NCBI RefSeq assembly: GCF_900240945.1
Contig: NZ_OESG01000013.1
Location: forward strand, 992,001-1,056,000
Source of the DNA: Mycobacterium sp. 3519A
GTDB lineage: Bacteria; Actinomycetota; Actinomycetes; Mycobacteriales; Mycobacteriaceae
Length of the DNA: 64,000 nucleotides
Reading direction: 5' to 3'
Under the pieces are notes generated by a model. That model was not told the origin of the DNA, made no database searches, and saw only the letters and a list, made by a program, of their open reading frames with translations. Positions 17,887 through 26,913 of this stretch are shown one piece after another. The position numbers and the translations under genes were made by a program. Numbering within the stretch: position 1 is the stretch's first letter; each line of letters starts with the position of its first letter.

Positions 17887-18015
17887 CTCCCGGCTGCGGC
17901 GTGATCCGCGTAATCTGCGCTCGGCCACATCCGAAGAGTAACGGTTGGAGATCGGGGCTCCGATAGCTGCGCGTGTCCGGCGGCTTACGACGTTTCCGCA
18001 CGATAACCTCTCGCT

Positions 18016-18435
18016 GTGAATGTTCCCCGTCGCTGCTGTCGGCCCGGGTGTCCCCACTATGCGGTCGCGACGCTGACGTTCGTGTACTCGGACTCGACAG
18101 CCGTCGTCGGGCCGTTGGCCACCGTGTCCGAGCCGCATTCCTGGGATCTGTGTGTCGCACACGCCGGCCGGATCACCGCGCCGCGCGGCTGGGAGCTGGT
18201 GCGGCACGCGGGGCCGCTGCCCACGCATCCCGACGAGGACGATCTGGTGGCGCTCGCCGACGCCGTTCGCGAGCGCCGCGACGGTCCACCGCCGATCAAC
18301 GGGGTGGCGGCGGGCTTCTCCGATCCCGCCACCGGCGTACACGGTGGCGCGCTCATGGCACCCGTCGCTCGACGGCCGGAGTCCAACGGCAGGCGCCGAG
18401 GCCACCTGCGGGTTCTGCCGGACCCGACGGACTAG
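18016..18435 (+). CDS. DUF3499 family protein, Rv3258c-like
   Basis: A 139-aa protein conserved in actinobacteria. The N terminus RRCCRPGCPHYA (residues 5-16) together with DLCVAHAGR (about 44-52) gives Cys/His residues that could bind zinc. The rest is disordered and basic. The GTG start has TAACCT (18004-18009) six bases upstream, so the mRNA is probably leaderless. It precedes pmmA in the same order as in M. tuberculosis, so the family may relate to mannose metabolism or simply share a promoter region. Function unknown. Confidence 0.82.
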   Translation: MNVPRRCCRPGCPHYAVATLTFVYSDSTAVVGPLATVSEPHSWDLCVAHAGRITAPRGWELVRHAGPLPTHPDEDDLVALADAVRERRDGPPPINGVAAGFSDPATGVHGGALMAPVARRPESNGRRRGHLRVLPDPTD

Positions 18436-18518
18436 CCCGGGCGTAGCCCGACTAGCCGCCATCTGCGTGCAGCCCGACGGTTAGGCTGGCGCCAACGGTC
18501 CCCTTCGCAAGGAGCTTT

Positions 18519-19904
18519 ATGTCTCGGCCCGCCGCGGCAGTTCACCGCGTCATCAAGGCGTATGACGTCCGCGGCTTGGTTGGGGAGGAAATCGACGAGG
18601 CTTTCGTCGCCGACGTCGGCGGCGCGTTCGCCCGACTGGTCCGCGACGGTGCCTCGCAGGTGGTGATCGGCCACGACATGCGGGCCAGCTCGCCTGCGCT
18701 CGCGGCCGCGTTCGCCGACGGCGTGATGGCGCAGGGGTTGGACGTCGTACAAATCGGGCTGGCGTCCACCGATCAGTTGTACTTCGCGTCCGGGCTGCTG
18801 GACTGCCCCGGCGCGATGTTCACCGCGAGCCATAATCCCGCCGCCTACAACGGCATCAAGCTGTGCCGTGCCGGCGCCAAGCCGGTGGGCAAGGACACCG
18901 GGCTGACACAGATCAGCGAGGAGATCATCGCCGGAGTGCCCGCATACGACGGCCCGCGCGGCGCGGACTCCAAGCGCGACGTGTTGACCGAATACGGCGA
19001 ATTCCTGCGGACCCTGGTCAGTCTCGCCGAGCTGCGCTCGCTGCGGGTGGCCGTGGACGCGGGTAACGGCATGGGCGGCCACACCACGCCCGCGGTGCTC
19101 GGCGCGATCCCGTCAATCACGCTGCTGCCGTTGTACTTCGAGCTCGACGGCACGTTCCCCAATCACGAGGCCAACCCGCTGGACCCGGCGAACCTCGTCG
19201 ACCTGCAGGCTCACGTCGTGGAAACCGGTGCCGACATCGGGTTGGCTTTCGACGGCGACGCCGACCGCTGTTTCGTCGTCGACGAAAAGGGGCATCCGGT
19301 GTCACCGTCGGCGGTGACCGCCTTGGTCGCCGCCCGGGAATTGAACAGAGAGATCGGCGCGACGGTGATCCACAACCTGATCACCTCCCGTGCGGTGCCG
19401 GAACTGGTCGCCGAGCGGGGCGGTACCCCTGTGCGCTCGCGCGTCGGGCACTCGTACATCAAGGCGCTGATGGCCGACACCGGAGCGATTTTCGGTGGCG
19501 AGCACTCCGCGCACTACTACTTCCGCGACTTCTGGGGCGCCGACTCCGGCATGCTGGCAGCGCTGTACGTGCTGGCCGCGCTGGGCGAGCAGGACCGGCC
19601 GCTGTCCGAGCTGATGGCCGACTACCAGCGCTATGAAGCGTCCGGCGAGATCAACTTCACCGTCACCGACGCCGAACGCTGTGTCGACGCGGTGCTCAAG
19701 ACGTTCGGCGCGCGCATCCACTCGATCGACCACCTCGACGGCGTCACCGTCGACCTGGGCGACGGCAGCTGGTTCAACCTGCGGATGTCCAACACCGAAC
19801 CGTTGCTGCGGTTGAACGTGGAAGCGCGCACCACGGAGGAGATCGACGAGATCGTCGCGCTCATCGCCGCCCAGATCGCCTCGCGCAACGAGGCGGCCGT
19901 GTGA
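18519..19904 (+). CDS. pmmA: PmmA, phosphomannomutase
   Basis: Interconverts mannose-6-P and mannose-1-P, feeding ManB (GDP-mannose). The 461-aa alpha-D-phosphohexomutase has all four motifs: TASHNPAAYNGIK (about residues 100-112) with the phosphorylated Ser, the metal loop FDGDADRCF (about 245-253), GGEHSAHYYFRD (about 326-337) for sugar specificity, and the phosphate loop SNTEPLLRLNVEA near residue 430. An AAGGAG Shine-Dalgarno precedes the ATG. Next gene overlaps its stop by four bases (GTGA), giving a pmmA-SIS-manA operon. Confidence 0.94.
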   Translation: MSRPAAAVHRVIKAYDVRGLVGEEIDEAFVADVGGAFARLVRDGASQVVIGHDMRASSPALAAAFADGVMAQGLDVVQIGLASTDQLYFASGLLDCPGAMFTASHNPAAYNGIKLCRAGAKPVGKDTGLTQISEEIIAGVPAYDGPRGADSKRDVLTEYGEFLRTLVSLAELRSLRVAVDAGNGMGGHTTPAVLGAIPSITLLPLYFELDGTFPNHEANPLDPANLVDLQAHVVETGADIGLAFDGDADRCFVVDEKGHPVSPSAVTALVAARELNREIGATVIHNLITSRAVPELVAERGGTPVRSRVGHSYIKALMADTGAIFGGEHSAHYYFRDFWGADSGMLAALYVLAALGEQDRPLSELMADYQRYEASGEINFTVTDAERCVDAVLKTFGARIHSIDHLDGVTVDLGDGSWFNLRMSNTEPLLRLNVEARTTEEIDEIVALIAAQIASRNEAAV

Positions 19905-20992
19905 ACGGCACCCAGTCCGCCGTGGACCTCGACGACGTCGAGGGCCTGCTCGCCGCCGATCGCGACGGTTTGCTGCGCGCGGCGTCGATGGCAGGCGCGC
20001 AGGTGCGTGCCACCGCGGCAGCGCTCGACGAGGGCGACCTCGACTCGCTGACATCCGATCAACCTCCGCGCACCATCATCTGGGTGGCGGGCCGCGGCAA
20101 CGCCGAGACGGCGGGGGCGATGCTGTCCGCGACGCTCGGAGGTTCCGTCGGTGCGCCCATTGTGGTGGCGTCCGAGGCGCCGCCGTGGATCGGCGCACTC
20201 GATGTGTTGATCCTCGCCGGTGACGATCCGGGTGACCAGGCACTGGTGTCGGCCGCCGCGACGGGGGTTCGCCGCGGCGCGCGCATCGCGGTGGTGGCGC
20301 CGTACGAAGGCCCGCTGCGCGATGCGACCGCGGGCCGCTCGGCCGCACTGGCCCCCCGACTGCAGGTGCGCGACGAATTCGGCCTGACCCGCTATCTCGC
20401 GGCGGGTCTGGCCGTGCTGCACACCGTGGATCCCGGTCTGCACGTAGACCTTTCGGCGCTGGCCGACGAACTGGACGCCGAGGCCTTCCGCAACAGCGCG
20501 GGGCGCGAACTGTTCACCAACCCGGCCAAAACGCTTGCGGACCGCATGTCGGGCCGCGACGTGGTGTTGGCCGGGGACAACCCGGCCACCCTGGCCTTGG
20601 CCCGCCACGGCGCGGCCGTGCTGCTGAGGATCGCGCACCAGTCGGTGGCCGCGGTGGGGTTGGCCGACGCGCTGGTGGCACTGCACGGCGGACTCGGCAA
20701 CGAACCCGGTGGCGCACAGTCGATCTTCCACGACGAGCAGATCGACGGTCCGCTGCCGAGGCGGCTCCGCACCTTCGTGTTGACCACCGACAGCGAGCGG
20801 CCCGTTGTGCTGGCACGAGTGGGCGGGCTCGACGACGTCTCGGTGATCAACGCCGAGGACGTGCCCGAAGCGCTGGGGATGGTGGACGCGCCGCCGGCCG
20901 TCGCACCCCCTGGGCGACCGGAACAACAACTGGCGATGTTGGCCGTACGGTTGGAGATGACGGCCACATACCTGCGACTGGTTCGAGGTTAA
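19901..20992 (+). CDS. SIS / phosphosugar-isomerase-like protein, Rv3256c-like (TobH family)
   Basis: A 363-aa protein lying between pmmA and manA in the conserved Rv3257c-Rv3255c order. It has a SIS-like fold: RTIIWVAGRGNAETAGAML (about residues 53-71), VVVASEAPPWIGALDVLILAGDDPGD (about 85-110) and a second half with LAGDNPATLALARHGAAVLL. Such arrangement resembles bifunctional phosphoglucose/phosphomannose isomerase-like proteins, but catalytic residues are not certain. The GTG overlaps the pmmA stop, and manA begins four bases after its stop. An accessory or regulatory role in mannose-phosphate interconversion is inferred from position only. Confidence 0.78.
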   Translation: MNGTQSAVDLDDVEGLLAADRDGLLRAASMAGAQVRATAAALDEGDLDSLTSDQPPRTIIWVAGRGNAETAGAMLSATLGGSVGAPIVVASEAPPWIGALDVLILAGDDPGDQALVSAAATGVRRGARIAVVAPYEGPLRDATAGRSAALAPRLQVRDEFGLTRYLAAGLAVLHTVDPGLHVDLSALADELDAEAFRNSAGRELFTNPAKTLADRMSGRDVVLAGDNPATLALARHGAAVLLRIAHQSVAAVGLADALVALHGGLGNEPGGAQSIFHDEQIDGPLPRRLRTFVLTTDSERPVVLARVGGLDDVSVINAEDVPEALGMVDAPPAVAPPGRPEQQLAMLAVRLEMTATYLRLVRG

Positions 20993-20996
20993 GCGA

Positions 20997-22223
20997 GTGC
21001 ATCTGCTACGCGGAGCGGTCCGAACCTATGCATGGGGTTCGCGGACCGCGATTGCCGATTTCACCGGGCGGCCAAGTCCGACAGCGCATCCCGAGGCCGA
21101 ACTGTGGTTCGGTGCGCATCCGGGTGATCCGGCGTGGCTGGAGACCGACGACGGTGAGGTGTCGCTGCTCGACGCGCTGCGCGCCGATCCGGAAGGCCAA
21201 CTGGGTGCGGCGGTGCGTGGCCGCTTCGGCGACTGTCTGCCGTTCTTGGTCAAGGTGCTCGCGGCCGACGAACCGCTGTCGCTGCAGGCGCATCCCAGCG
21301 CGGAACAGGCGGTGGAAGGGTTCGCGCGCGAGGAGAAGCTGGGCATTCCGATTTCGGCGCCAACCCGCAACTACCGTGACCGCAGCCACAAGCCCGAATT
21401 ACTGGTCGCGCTAGGGGATTTCGAAGCGCTGGCCGGATTCCGCTCCGCCGAGAGCAGCGTCGAGTTGATGCGTGCGCTGGCGGTCAGTGACCTCGATCCG
21501 TTCGTCAATCTGCTCTCCGGTCAGTCCGACGCCGACGGCCTACGCGCGCTGTTCACCACCTGGATCACCGCGCCGCAGCCCGACCTCGACGTGTTGGTGC
21601 CCGCGGTGATCGAGGGTGCGATCGAATACCTCCGGTCGGGCAAGAAGAAGTTCGCGGCGGAAGCCAAGACGGTGCTCGAACTCGGCGAGCGGTATCCCGG
21701 CGATGCCGGTGTGCTGGCCTCGTTGCTGCTCAACCGGATCAGCCTGAAACCCGGTGAAGCCATCTACCTGCCTGCGGGAAATCTGCACGCGTATCTGCAC
21801 GGCGTCGGCGTCGAGGTGATGGCCAACTCGGACAACGTGTTGCGCGGCGGGTTGACGCCCAAACACGTCGACGTGCCCGAACTGTTGCGGGTGCTGGACT
21901 TCACCCCCGCCGTCGACGACGTCATCCATCCCCGAATCACAAGGGACGGAACAGAACTCGTGTACAACACGCCAGCCCCCGAGTTCGCGGTGTCGGTGGT
22001 GTGCATCGAGGGCGAGCACCTCGGCCACGAGATCGACGCGCCGACGCATCACGACGGGCCGCAGATCCTGCTCTGCACAGAGGGTTCGACGGTGGTACAT
22101 GCGAAGTCGACCGCGGTGACACTGGAGCGCGGTGCGGCGGCGTGGGTTTCCGCCGATGACGGTCCGATCCGCCTGGTGGCGCAGACGCCGACGAAGTTGT
22201 TCAGGGCGACCGTCGGGATCTAG
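20997..22223 (+). CDS. manA: ManA, mannose-6-phosphate isomerase
   Basis: Zinc enzyme interconverting fructose-6-P and mannose-6-P, entry to GDP-mannose. The 408-aa type I isomerase begins LRGAVRTYAWGSRTAI, has HPEAELWFGAHP (about residues 32-43), PFLVKVLAADEPLSLQAHPS (about 82-101) with the zinc Gln and His, SHKPELLVAL (about 128) with the zinc Glu, and PAGNLHAYLHGVGVEVMANSDNVLRGG (about 260-285) with the fourth ligand and active-site Arg. GTG start, four bases after the upstream stop. The TAG interlocks with the stop of the convergent DUF808 gene (CTAG). Confidence 0.95.
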   Translation: MHLLRGAVRTYAWGSRTAIADFTGRPSPTAHPEAELWFGAHPGDPAWLETDDGEVSLLDALRADPEGQLGAAVRGRFGDCLPFLVKVLAADEPLSLQAHPSAEQAVEGFAREEKLGIPISAPTRNYRDRSHKPELLVALGDFEALAGFRSAESSVELMRALAVSDLDPFVNLLSGQSDADGLRALFTTWITAPQPDLDVLVPAVIEGAIEYLRSGKKKFAAEAKTVLELGERYPGDAGVLASLLLNRISLKPGEAIYLPAGNLHAYLHGVGVEVMANSDNVLRGGLTPKHVDVPELLRVLDFTPAVDDVIHPRITRDGTELVYNTPAPEFAVSVVCIEGEHLGHEIDAPTHHDGPQILLCTEGSTVVHAKSTAVTLERGAAAWVSADDGPIRLVAQTPTKLFRATVGI

Positions 22224-23158
22224 TGTTCGGCTTTCTTGCCGAACGGCAGCAGGTGCATGATCGCCACCACGATCGAGCCGATCACCATGCCGACGATCGC
22301 CGACACGACGGTGTTGAGCAGCCAGGCCAGCAGCGCACCGGCGCCGAGCACGGCGTGATGCACCCATTCCTCGGCGTGGTGCACCAGCCCGTACGGGGCG
22401 TGCCAGCCCAGCGTATCGGTGCCCTGCAACAGGATGTGTCCGCCGACCCAGAGCATCGCCACCGTGCCGATGATCGACAGCGCCGACAGCAGTTTGGGCA
22501 TCGCCGACACCAGACCCCTGCCGACCTTCTTGGTGAAGTTCGACGTCCGCTGCGCCAGGCTCAAGCCGATGTCGTCCATCTTCACGATCAGCCCGACGAC
22601 CCCGTACACGCCGAGCGTGATCACGATCGCGACGATCACCAAGATCACCAACCGCGGCCAGAACGACTGGTCGGACACCTCGTTCAGCGCGATGACCATG
22701 ATCTCGGCGGACAGGATGAAATCGGTCCGGATGGCGCCTGCCGTCATCTTCTTCTCGGCATCCCCGCCTTCGGTGGCCGTTGGCGCGGCGTGCGCGTCGT
22801 GGCCGGTGATCCACCCCCACACCTTCTCCGCGCCCTCGTAGCACAGATAGGTCGCGCCGAGCATCAGGATCGGCGTGATCACCCACGGCACGAACTGGCT
22901 GAGCAGCAGGGCGGCGGGCAGGATGAAGACGAGCTTGTTGCGTAGCGACCCGACCGCGATTCGCTTGATCATCGGCAGTTCGCGGTCTGCGGTGATGCCG
23001 TGCACGTACTGCGGTGTCACCGCGGTGTCGTCGATGACGACACCTGCTGCCTTTGCCGTGGCGCGGCCCGCGGCAGCCCCGATGTCGTCGACCGACGCCG
23101 CGGTCAACCGGGCCAGAGCGGCGACGTCGTCGAGAAGCCCGAACAGACCAGCGCTCAT
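22220..23158 (-). CDS. DUF808 / YedI-like inner-membrane protein
   Basis: A 312-aa membrane protein of the DUF808 family. The N terminus MSAGLFGLLDDVAALAR and DDTAVTPQYVHG are family signatures; five to seven hydrophobic segments follow (for example about residues 85-110, 165-195 and 225-260), with a conserved LPALLSALSIIGTVAMLWVGG-like stretch and GWHAPYG. The family is widespread in proteobacteria and actinobacteria with no established function. It has no evident operon partner: its stop interlocks with manA and the small gene upstream is only loosely spaced. Confidence 0.82.
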   Translation of the reverse strand: MSAGLFGLLDDVAALARLTAASVDDIGAAAGRATAKAAGVVIDDTAVTPQYVHGITADRELPMIKRIAVGSLRNKLVFILPAALLLSQFVPWVITPILMLGATYLCYEGAEKVWGWITGHDAHAAPTATEGGDAEKKMTAGAIRTDFILSAEIMVIALNEVSDQSFWPRLVILVIVAIVITLGVYGVVGLIVKMDDIGLSLAQRTSNFTKKVGRGLVSAMPKLLSALSIIGTVAMLWVGGHILLQGTDTLGWHAPYGLVHHAEEWVHHAVLGAGALLAWLLNTVVSAIVGMVIGSIVVAIMHLLPFGKKAEH

Positions 23159-23183
23159 CGCGTCGTCCTCATGGCACCGAAGG

Positions 23184-23486
23184 CTACCTGGCCCGCATGA
23201 ACCGGATCAGCACGTCCTCGGCCAGCCCGTACTGCATCGCGTCGACCCACACCCGCGAGCAGACCGGCCCGCGCGCCCGCGCCCGCCTACCGCCGGGCAC
23301 CGCGACGTAGCCGCCGACGTCGGCGCAGGCCAGCAGATCGAGAAAGGTGCCTGCGTCCTGCGAGTCGAGATCGGCGATGGCCACCCAGATGTCGGCCCAC
23401 ACACCGTTGTCCCTGCCACCCGGCGGCAACCAGTACGCGATGCCGAAGCCGCCCACGTCCTCCAGCGGCCGGATCTGCGAGGTCAT
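23184..23486 (-). CDS. Conserved small protein of unknown function
   Basis: A 100-aa soluble protein, start ATG at 23486 chosen because an upstream start would run into the neighbouring dehydrogenase gene. The sequence has a globular, coding-like character: FGIAYWLPPGGRDNGVWADIWVA (about residues 13-35), then DAGTFLDLLACADVGGYVAVPGG and WVDAMQYGLAEDVLIRFM. No motif is recognised. It begins 11 bases after the FadE10-like gene on the same strand, so it may be co-transcribed with it. Confidence 0.6.
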   Translation of the reverse strand: MTSQIRPLEDVGGFGIAYWLPPGGRDNGVWADIWVAIADLDSQDAGTFLDLLACADVGGYVAVPGGRRARARGPVCSRVWVDAMQYGLAEDVLIRFMRAR

Positions 23487-23496
23487 GTCACCAGTA

Positions 23497-25416
23497 TCAG
23501 GCCGCACCCCGACTCGACGCACCACCGATCACGCGATGCACGTCCATTGTCGAACCGGCCGCCCCCTCCTGCGCGATCCACGGCCCCTCGATGGACGGGT
23601 CGAGGATGCCTGCCTCCAGCCAGGTGAACCGGCCGTCGAGCAGATGTCGGGACAGCGTGCGGTCGCTGTCGTCGGTGTTGTGCCAGAGTTCGTCGAACAA
23701 CCGGTCGGCCCGCATCCTGGCCTGCCTGCAGAACGCGTCGGCGAGTTCGACCGCCGAGGGATCGGTCCGGTCGCGTTGCGCACGCACGCACGCGGCCGTC
23801 ATCGCGAACAACTCTGCGCCGATGTCGACGAGGCGGGCCAGGAACCGCTGTCTGTGCTCCAGCCTGCCCTGCCAGCGCGACATGCCGTAGAACGTGCTGC
23901 GAGCCACCCGCCTGCTGGCGCGCTCGACGTAGCGCAGGTGCGTCGCAAGCGGCCCGAATTCACCGAATGATGTTGGTAGTTGCCCTTTTCCGGCGACAAG
24001 GCTGGGCAGCCAGCGGGCGTAGAAGCGGCCTGCGTTCGCGGCGGCGCGGGCTTTGCGTCGCATATCGGCGTCCGGGTCGATGATGTCGCCTGCCACGGAC
24101 AGATGTACGTCCACCGCCTCCCGCGCGATGAGCAGATGCATGATCTCCGTCGAACCTTCGAAGATCCGGTTGATGCGCGCATCGCGCAGCACCTGTTCGG
24201 CGGGCACACCCCGCTCGCCGCGGGCGGCCTGCGATTCGGCGGTCTCGAAGCCGCGGCCGCCGCGGATCTGGACGAGTTCGTCGGCGATCAGCCAGCCCAT
24301 CTCGGAGCCGTACAGTTTCGCCAGCGCCGCCTCGATACGGATGTCGTTGTGGCCGGCGTCGGCGAGTTCACTAGACAGTTCGACCATCGCCTCCAGGCCG
24401 TAGGCAGTGGCCGCCATGAAGGCCAATTTGCCTGCGACAGCGTCGTGTTCACCGACCGGCTTGCCCCACTGCACGCGCTCGTTCGACCATTCCCTTGCGA
24501 TCTTGACCGACCACTTCGCCACCCCGACGCACGTCGCTGGCAGCGACAATCGCCCGACGTTCAGCGTGGACAGCGCGATCCGCAGCCCGTCGCCTTCGGC
24601 GCCGATCCGGTTGGCCGCGGGCACCCGTACATCGGTGAACCGGGTCAGCCCGTTCTCGATGCCCCGCAGTCCCATGAACGCGTTGCGGTTCTCCACCACG
24701 ATGCCCGGGGTATCGGCCTCGACGACGAATGCGGTGATGCCGCCGCGGTGGCCTTCACTCTTGGGCACCTTGGCCATCACCACGATCAGGTCGGCGATCA
24801 CGCCGTTGGTGGTCCACAGCTTCACCCCGTTCAGCACGTAGTCGTCGCCGTCCGGGACGGCGGTGGCGTGCAGGCGCGCCGGGTCGCTGCCGACGTCGGG
24901 TTCGGTCAGCAGGAACGCGCTGATCTCCCGCGCGCAGCGCGGTAGCCACGTCCGCTTCTGCTCCTCGGTGCCGAACATCGAGATCGGCTGCGGCACCCCG
25001 ATGGACTGATGCGCCGACAGCAATGCGCCGAGGGCGGGGTGAACCGAGCAGACCAACATCAGCGCCCTGGTGTAGTACACCTGCGACAGCCCGAGGCCGC
25101 CGTACTCGGTGCCGATCTTCATGCCGAGCGCGCCGAGTTCCTTCAGGCCGAGGATCACGTCGTCAGGGATCTGCGCATCGCGTTCGATCACCGACGGGTC
25201 GACCTGCGTCTCGCAGAAGTCGCGCAGCTTGGCCAGGAAAGCCTCACCGCGCTCGGCGGCTTGCGCAGACCCGGTCGGATGCGGGTGAATCAGGTCCAAC
25301 CGCAGCCTGCCGAGGAACAACTCCTTGCCGAAGCTGGGCGCCAGCCACTCGGCTGCGCGCGCGTGCTCGGCGACCTCCCTGGCGTGCTTTTCGCTGATTT
25401 CCCCGGTAACGGTCAT
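23497..25416 (-). CDS. Large acyl-CoA dehydrogenase, FadE10-like
   Basis: A 639-aa acyl-CoA dehydrogenase of the long, VLCAD/ACAD9-like class. The N-terminal 60 residues are an extension; the dehydrogenase core covers about residues 60-450 with EYGGLGLSQVYY, FLLTEPDVGSDPARLH (about 165-180) and LWTTNGVIADLIVV, and IFEGSTEIMHLLIAREAVD near 440. A further 190-residue helical domain (SFGEFGPLATHLRYVERASRR) completes it, as in Rv0873 (FadE10). The AGDIIDPDADM region joins the two. It probably oxidises an acyl-CoA at the membrane, though FadE10 homologues differ in activity and the substrate is unknown. Confidence 0.85.
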   Translation of the reverse strand: MTVTGEISEKHAREVAEHARAAEWLAPSFGKELFLGRLRLDLIHPHPTGSAQAAERGEAFLAKLRDFCETQVDPSVIERDAQIPDDVILGLKELGALGMKIGTEYGGLGLSQVYYTRALMLVCSVHPALGALLSAHQSIGVPQPISMFGTEEQKRTWLPRCAREISAFLLTEPDVGSDPARLHATAVPDGDDYVLNGVKLWTTNGVIADLIVVMAKVPKSEGHRGGITAFVVEADTPGIVVENRNAFMGLRGIENGLTRFTDVRVPAANRIGAEGDGLRIALSTLNVGRLSLPATCVGVAKWSVKIAREWSNERVQWGKPVGEHDAVAGKLAFMAATAYGLEAMVELSSELADAGHNDIRIEAALAKLYGSEMGWLIADELVQIRGGRGFETAESQAARGERGVPAEQVLRDARINRIFEGSTEIMHLLIAREAVDVHLSVAGDIIDPDADMRRKARAAANAGRFYARWLPSLVAGKGQLPTSFGEFGPLATHLRYVERASRRVARSTFYGMSRWQGRLEHRQRFLARLVDIGAELFAMTAACVRAQRDRTDPSAVELADAFCRQARMRADRLFDELWHNTDDSDRTLSRHLLDGRFTWLEAGILDPSIEGPWIAQEGAAGSTMDVHRVIGGASSRGAA

Positions 25417-25489
25417 GGCGCCTCCCCAAGCAACTGGACCTACTCGACAGTAACTCTGGCTGTCAACGGGGGACTACAGGTTGATCAGA

Positions 25490-26860
25490 TCAGCTGACGC
25501 GGCTGGTTGCAGGCGCAACCGCAGGGCGCCGCCGCTCGGCCAGCCAGAGTCGCATGTTGTGCCGGATGGTGCGGCCAACCAGCCGGGCGGACGGCACCAT
25601 GTACAGGCTGTCGAGCAGGCTGAACCGGCGCAGAAACCATTCGGCGAGAACAGGATCCGTCTCGGCGGCGCCGAGGAACTGGTCGAACAGGTTGCCCACC
25701 GCGGGGTACCACCACGGTGTCGGCCCGGTGGCGCGGTGCAGCACCAGGTCGCCGATCGCGTTCATCGTCCAGACCGGGAAGGTGGTCTTGGCCGCGGCGC
25801 GGGTGAAGTCGCGCTCGAGGTCGGCGCCCGGCGTCTGCAGCAAGCGGCGCAGATGTCCGGTCTGCAGCGACGTCATCGTCATGCCCTGGCCGAATGTCGG
25901 GTTGAAGCTGACGACGGCGTCGCCGAACGGGACGATGCCCTCGGGGAACCGGCTGAGCTTGTCGTAGCGACGCCACCGACTGGCGGGGTATTTGTGCAGT
26001 GCGACCTCGCCGATCGGCTCGCCCTTTCGGATCGCCGCGGCGACATGCGGCGGCACGATCTCATTGGCGAGCGCGCACATGCCCGCGAAGTCGTGCGGGG
26101 GTTCCACCTTGCCGACCCCGAACGTGGTCAGCCCCCAGGTGCCGTCCTCGTAGTGGAGCATCCCGAGCCCGAGCGGCTGCTCGCGGGAGGCGCCCGCGAC
26201 GATGACCTTCTCGGTCAGCAACCCGTCGGGGATGCGCAGCTGATGGGTGGCGTATCCGATGCCGACGAATACGACGTCCTCGCGGGGGCGCTCAAAACCC
26301 CACTGCGCCAACCACACCGGAAGTCGCGTGCCGCGTCCCGCGGCGTCGACGACGAGATCGGCGTCCACCGCGTCCCCCGTATCGAGCAGGACGCCGGTGA
26401 CCCGCTGCCGCGTCGCGTCGAAGCGTGGTTCACGCACCCCCGCCCGAACGACGTCGACGTTGTCGATGGCCTTCACCCGGCGCCGGATCTGCCATTCCAG
26501 GTGCTTACGGCTCGGCACGTAGGCGGTGAATTCGTTCTGCAGCCGATGGTGGGTGCCCAGCACGTGGCCGGCCGCGCCGAAGTGGATGCAGTCGGGCCGG
26601 TTCTCCAGAATCGGGACGCCGTCGGCGACCATGTCGGCCAGCAGGCCAGGGAAGTGTGATTCGAACTCCTGCGCGCCGCGCGCCATCAGCAGGTGCACGT
26701 GTCGGTCCTGGGGGACCGCGGACCGGTGGGCGGGGGCGTCGGGCAACTCGTCGCGCTCGTAGACCGTGACCCGCTCGTAGCAGTCCGAAAGCACCCGGGC
26801 CGCGCACAGGCCGGCGAGGCTGGCCCCGATGACAACTGCGTGTTTAGTAGTCCGCCCCAT
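25490..26860 (-). CDS. FAD-dependent oxidoreductase / monooxygenase-like
   Basis: A 456-aa flavoprotein of the p-hydroxybenzoate hydroxylase-type fold. VVIGASLAGLCAARVLSD (about residues 9-26) binds FAD; PQDRHVHLLMARGAQEFE and a DLVVDAAGRGTRLP motif (about 165-178) precede GDAVVSFNPTFGQGMTMTSLQ (about 305-325), the second FAD contact. It resembles geranylgeranyl reductase-like or FAD-binding monooxygenases; the substrate is unknown. The ATG at 26860 is preferred to a GTG nine bases upstream. It diverges from the APC permease gene by about 53 bases. Confidence 0.8.
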   Translation of the reverse strand: MGRTTKHAVVIGASLAGLCAARVLSDCYERVTVYERDELPDAPAHRSAVPQDRHVHLLMARGAQEFESHFPGLLADMVADGVPILENRPDCIHFGAAGHVLGTHHRLQNEFTAYVPSRKHLEWQIRRRVKAIDNVDVVRAGVREPRFDATRQRVTGVLLDTGDAVDADLVVDAAGRGTRLPVWLAQWGFERPREDVVFVGIGYATHQLRIPDGLLTEKVIVAGASREQPLGLGMLHYEDGTWGLTTFGVGKVEPPHDFAGMCALANEIVPPHVAAAIRKGEPIGEVALHKYPASRWRRYDKLSRFPEGIVPFGDAVVSFNPTFGQGMTMTSLQTGHLRRLLQTPGADLERDFTRAAAKTTFPVWTMNAIGDLVLHRATGPTPWWYPAVGNLFDQFLGAAETDPVLAEWFLRRFSLLDSLYMVPSARLVGRTIRHNMRLWLAERRRPAVAPATSRVS

Positions 26861-26913
26861 CGGGTGCACAGTACTCGGTAAATTCCGGACTACGGACCAG
26901 GGAAGGCGTGCTC

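Noticed and set aside
19631..20929. Long minus-strand frame across the pmmA-SIS region
   Set aside because: Shadow of two coding genes; His/Arg-rich, no motif.
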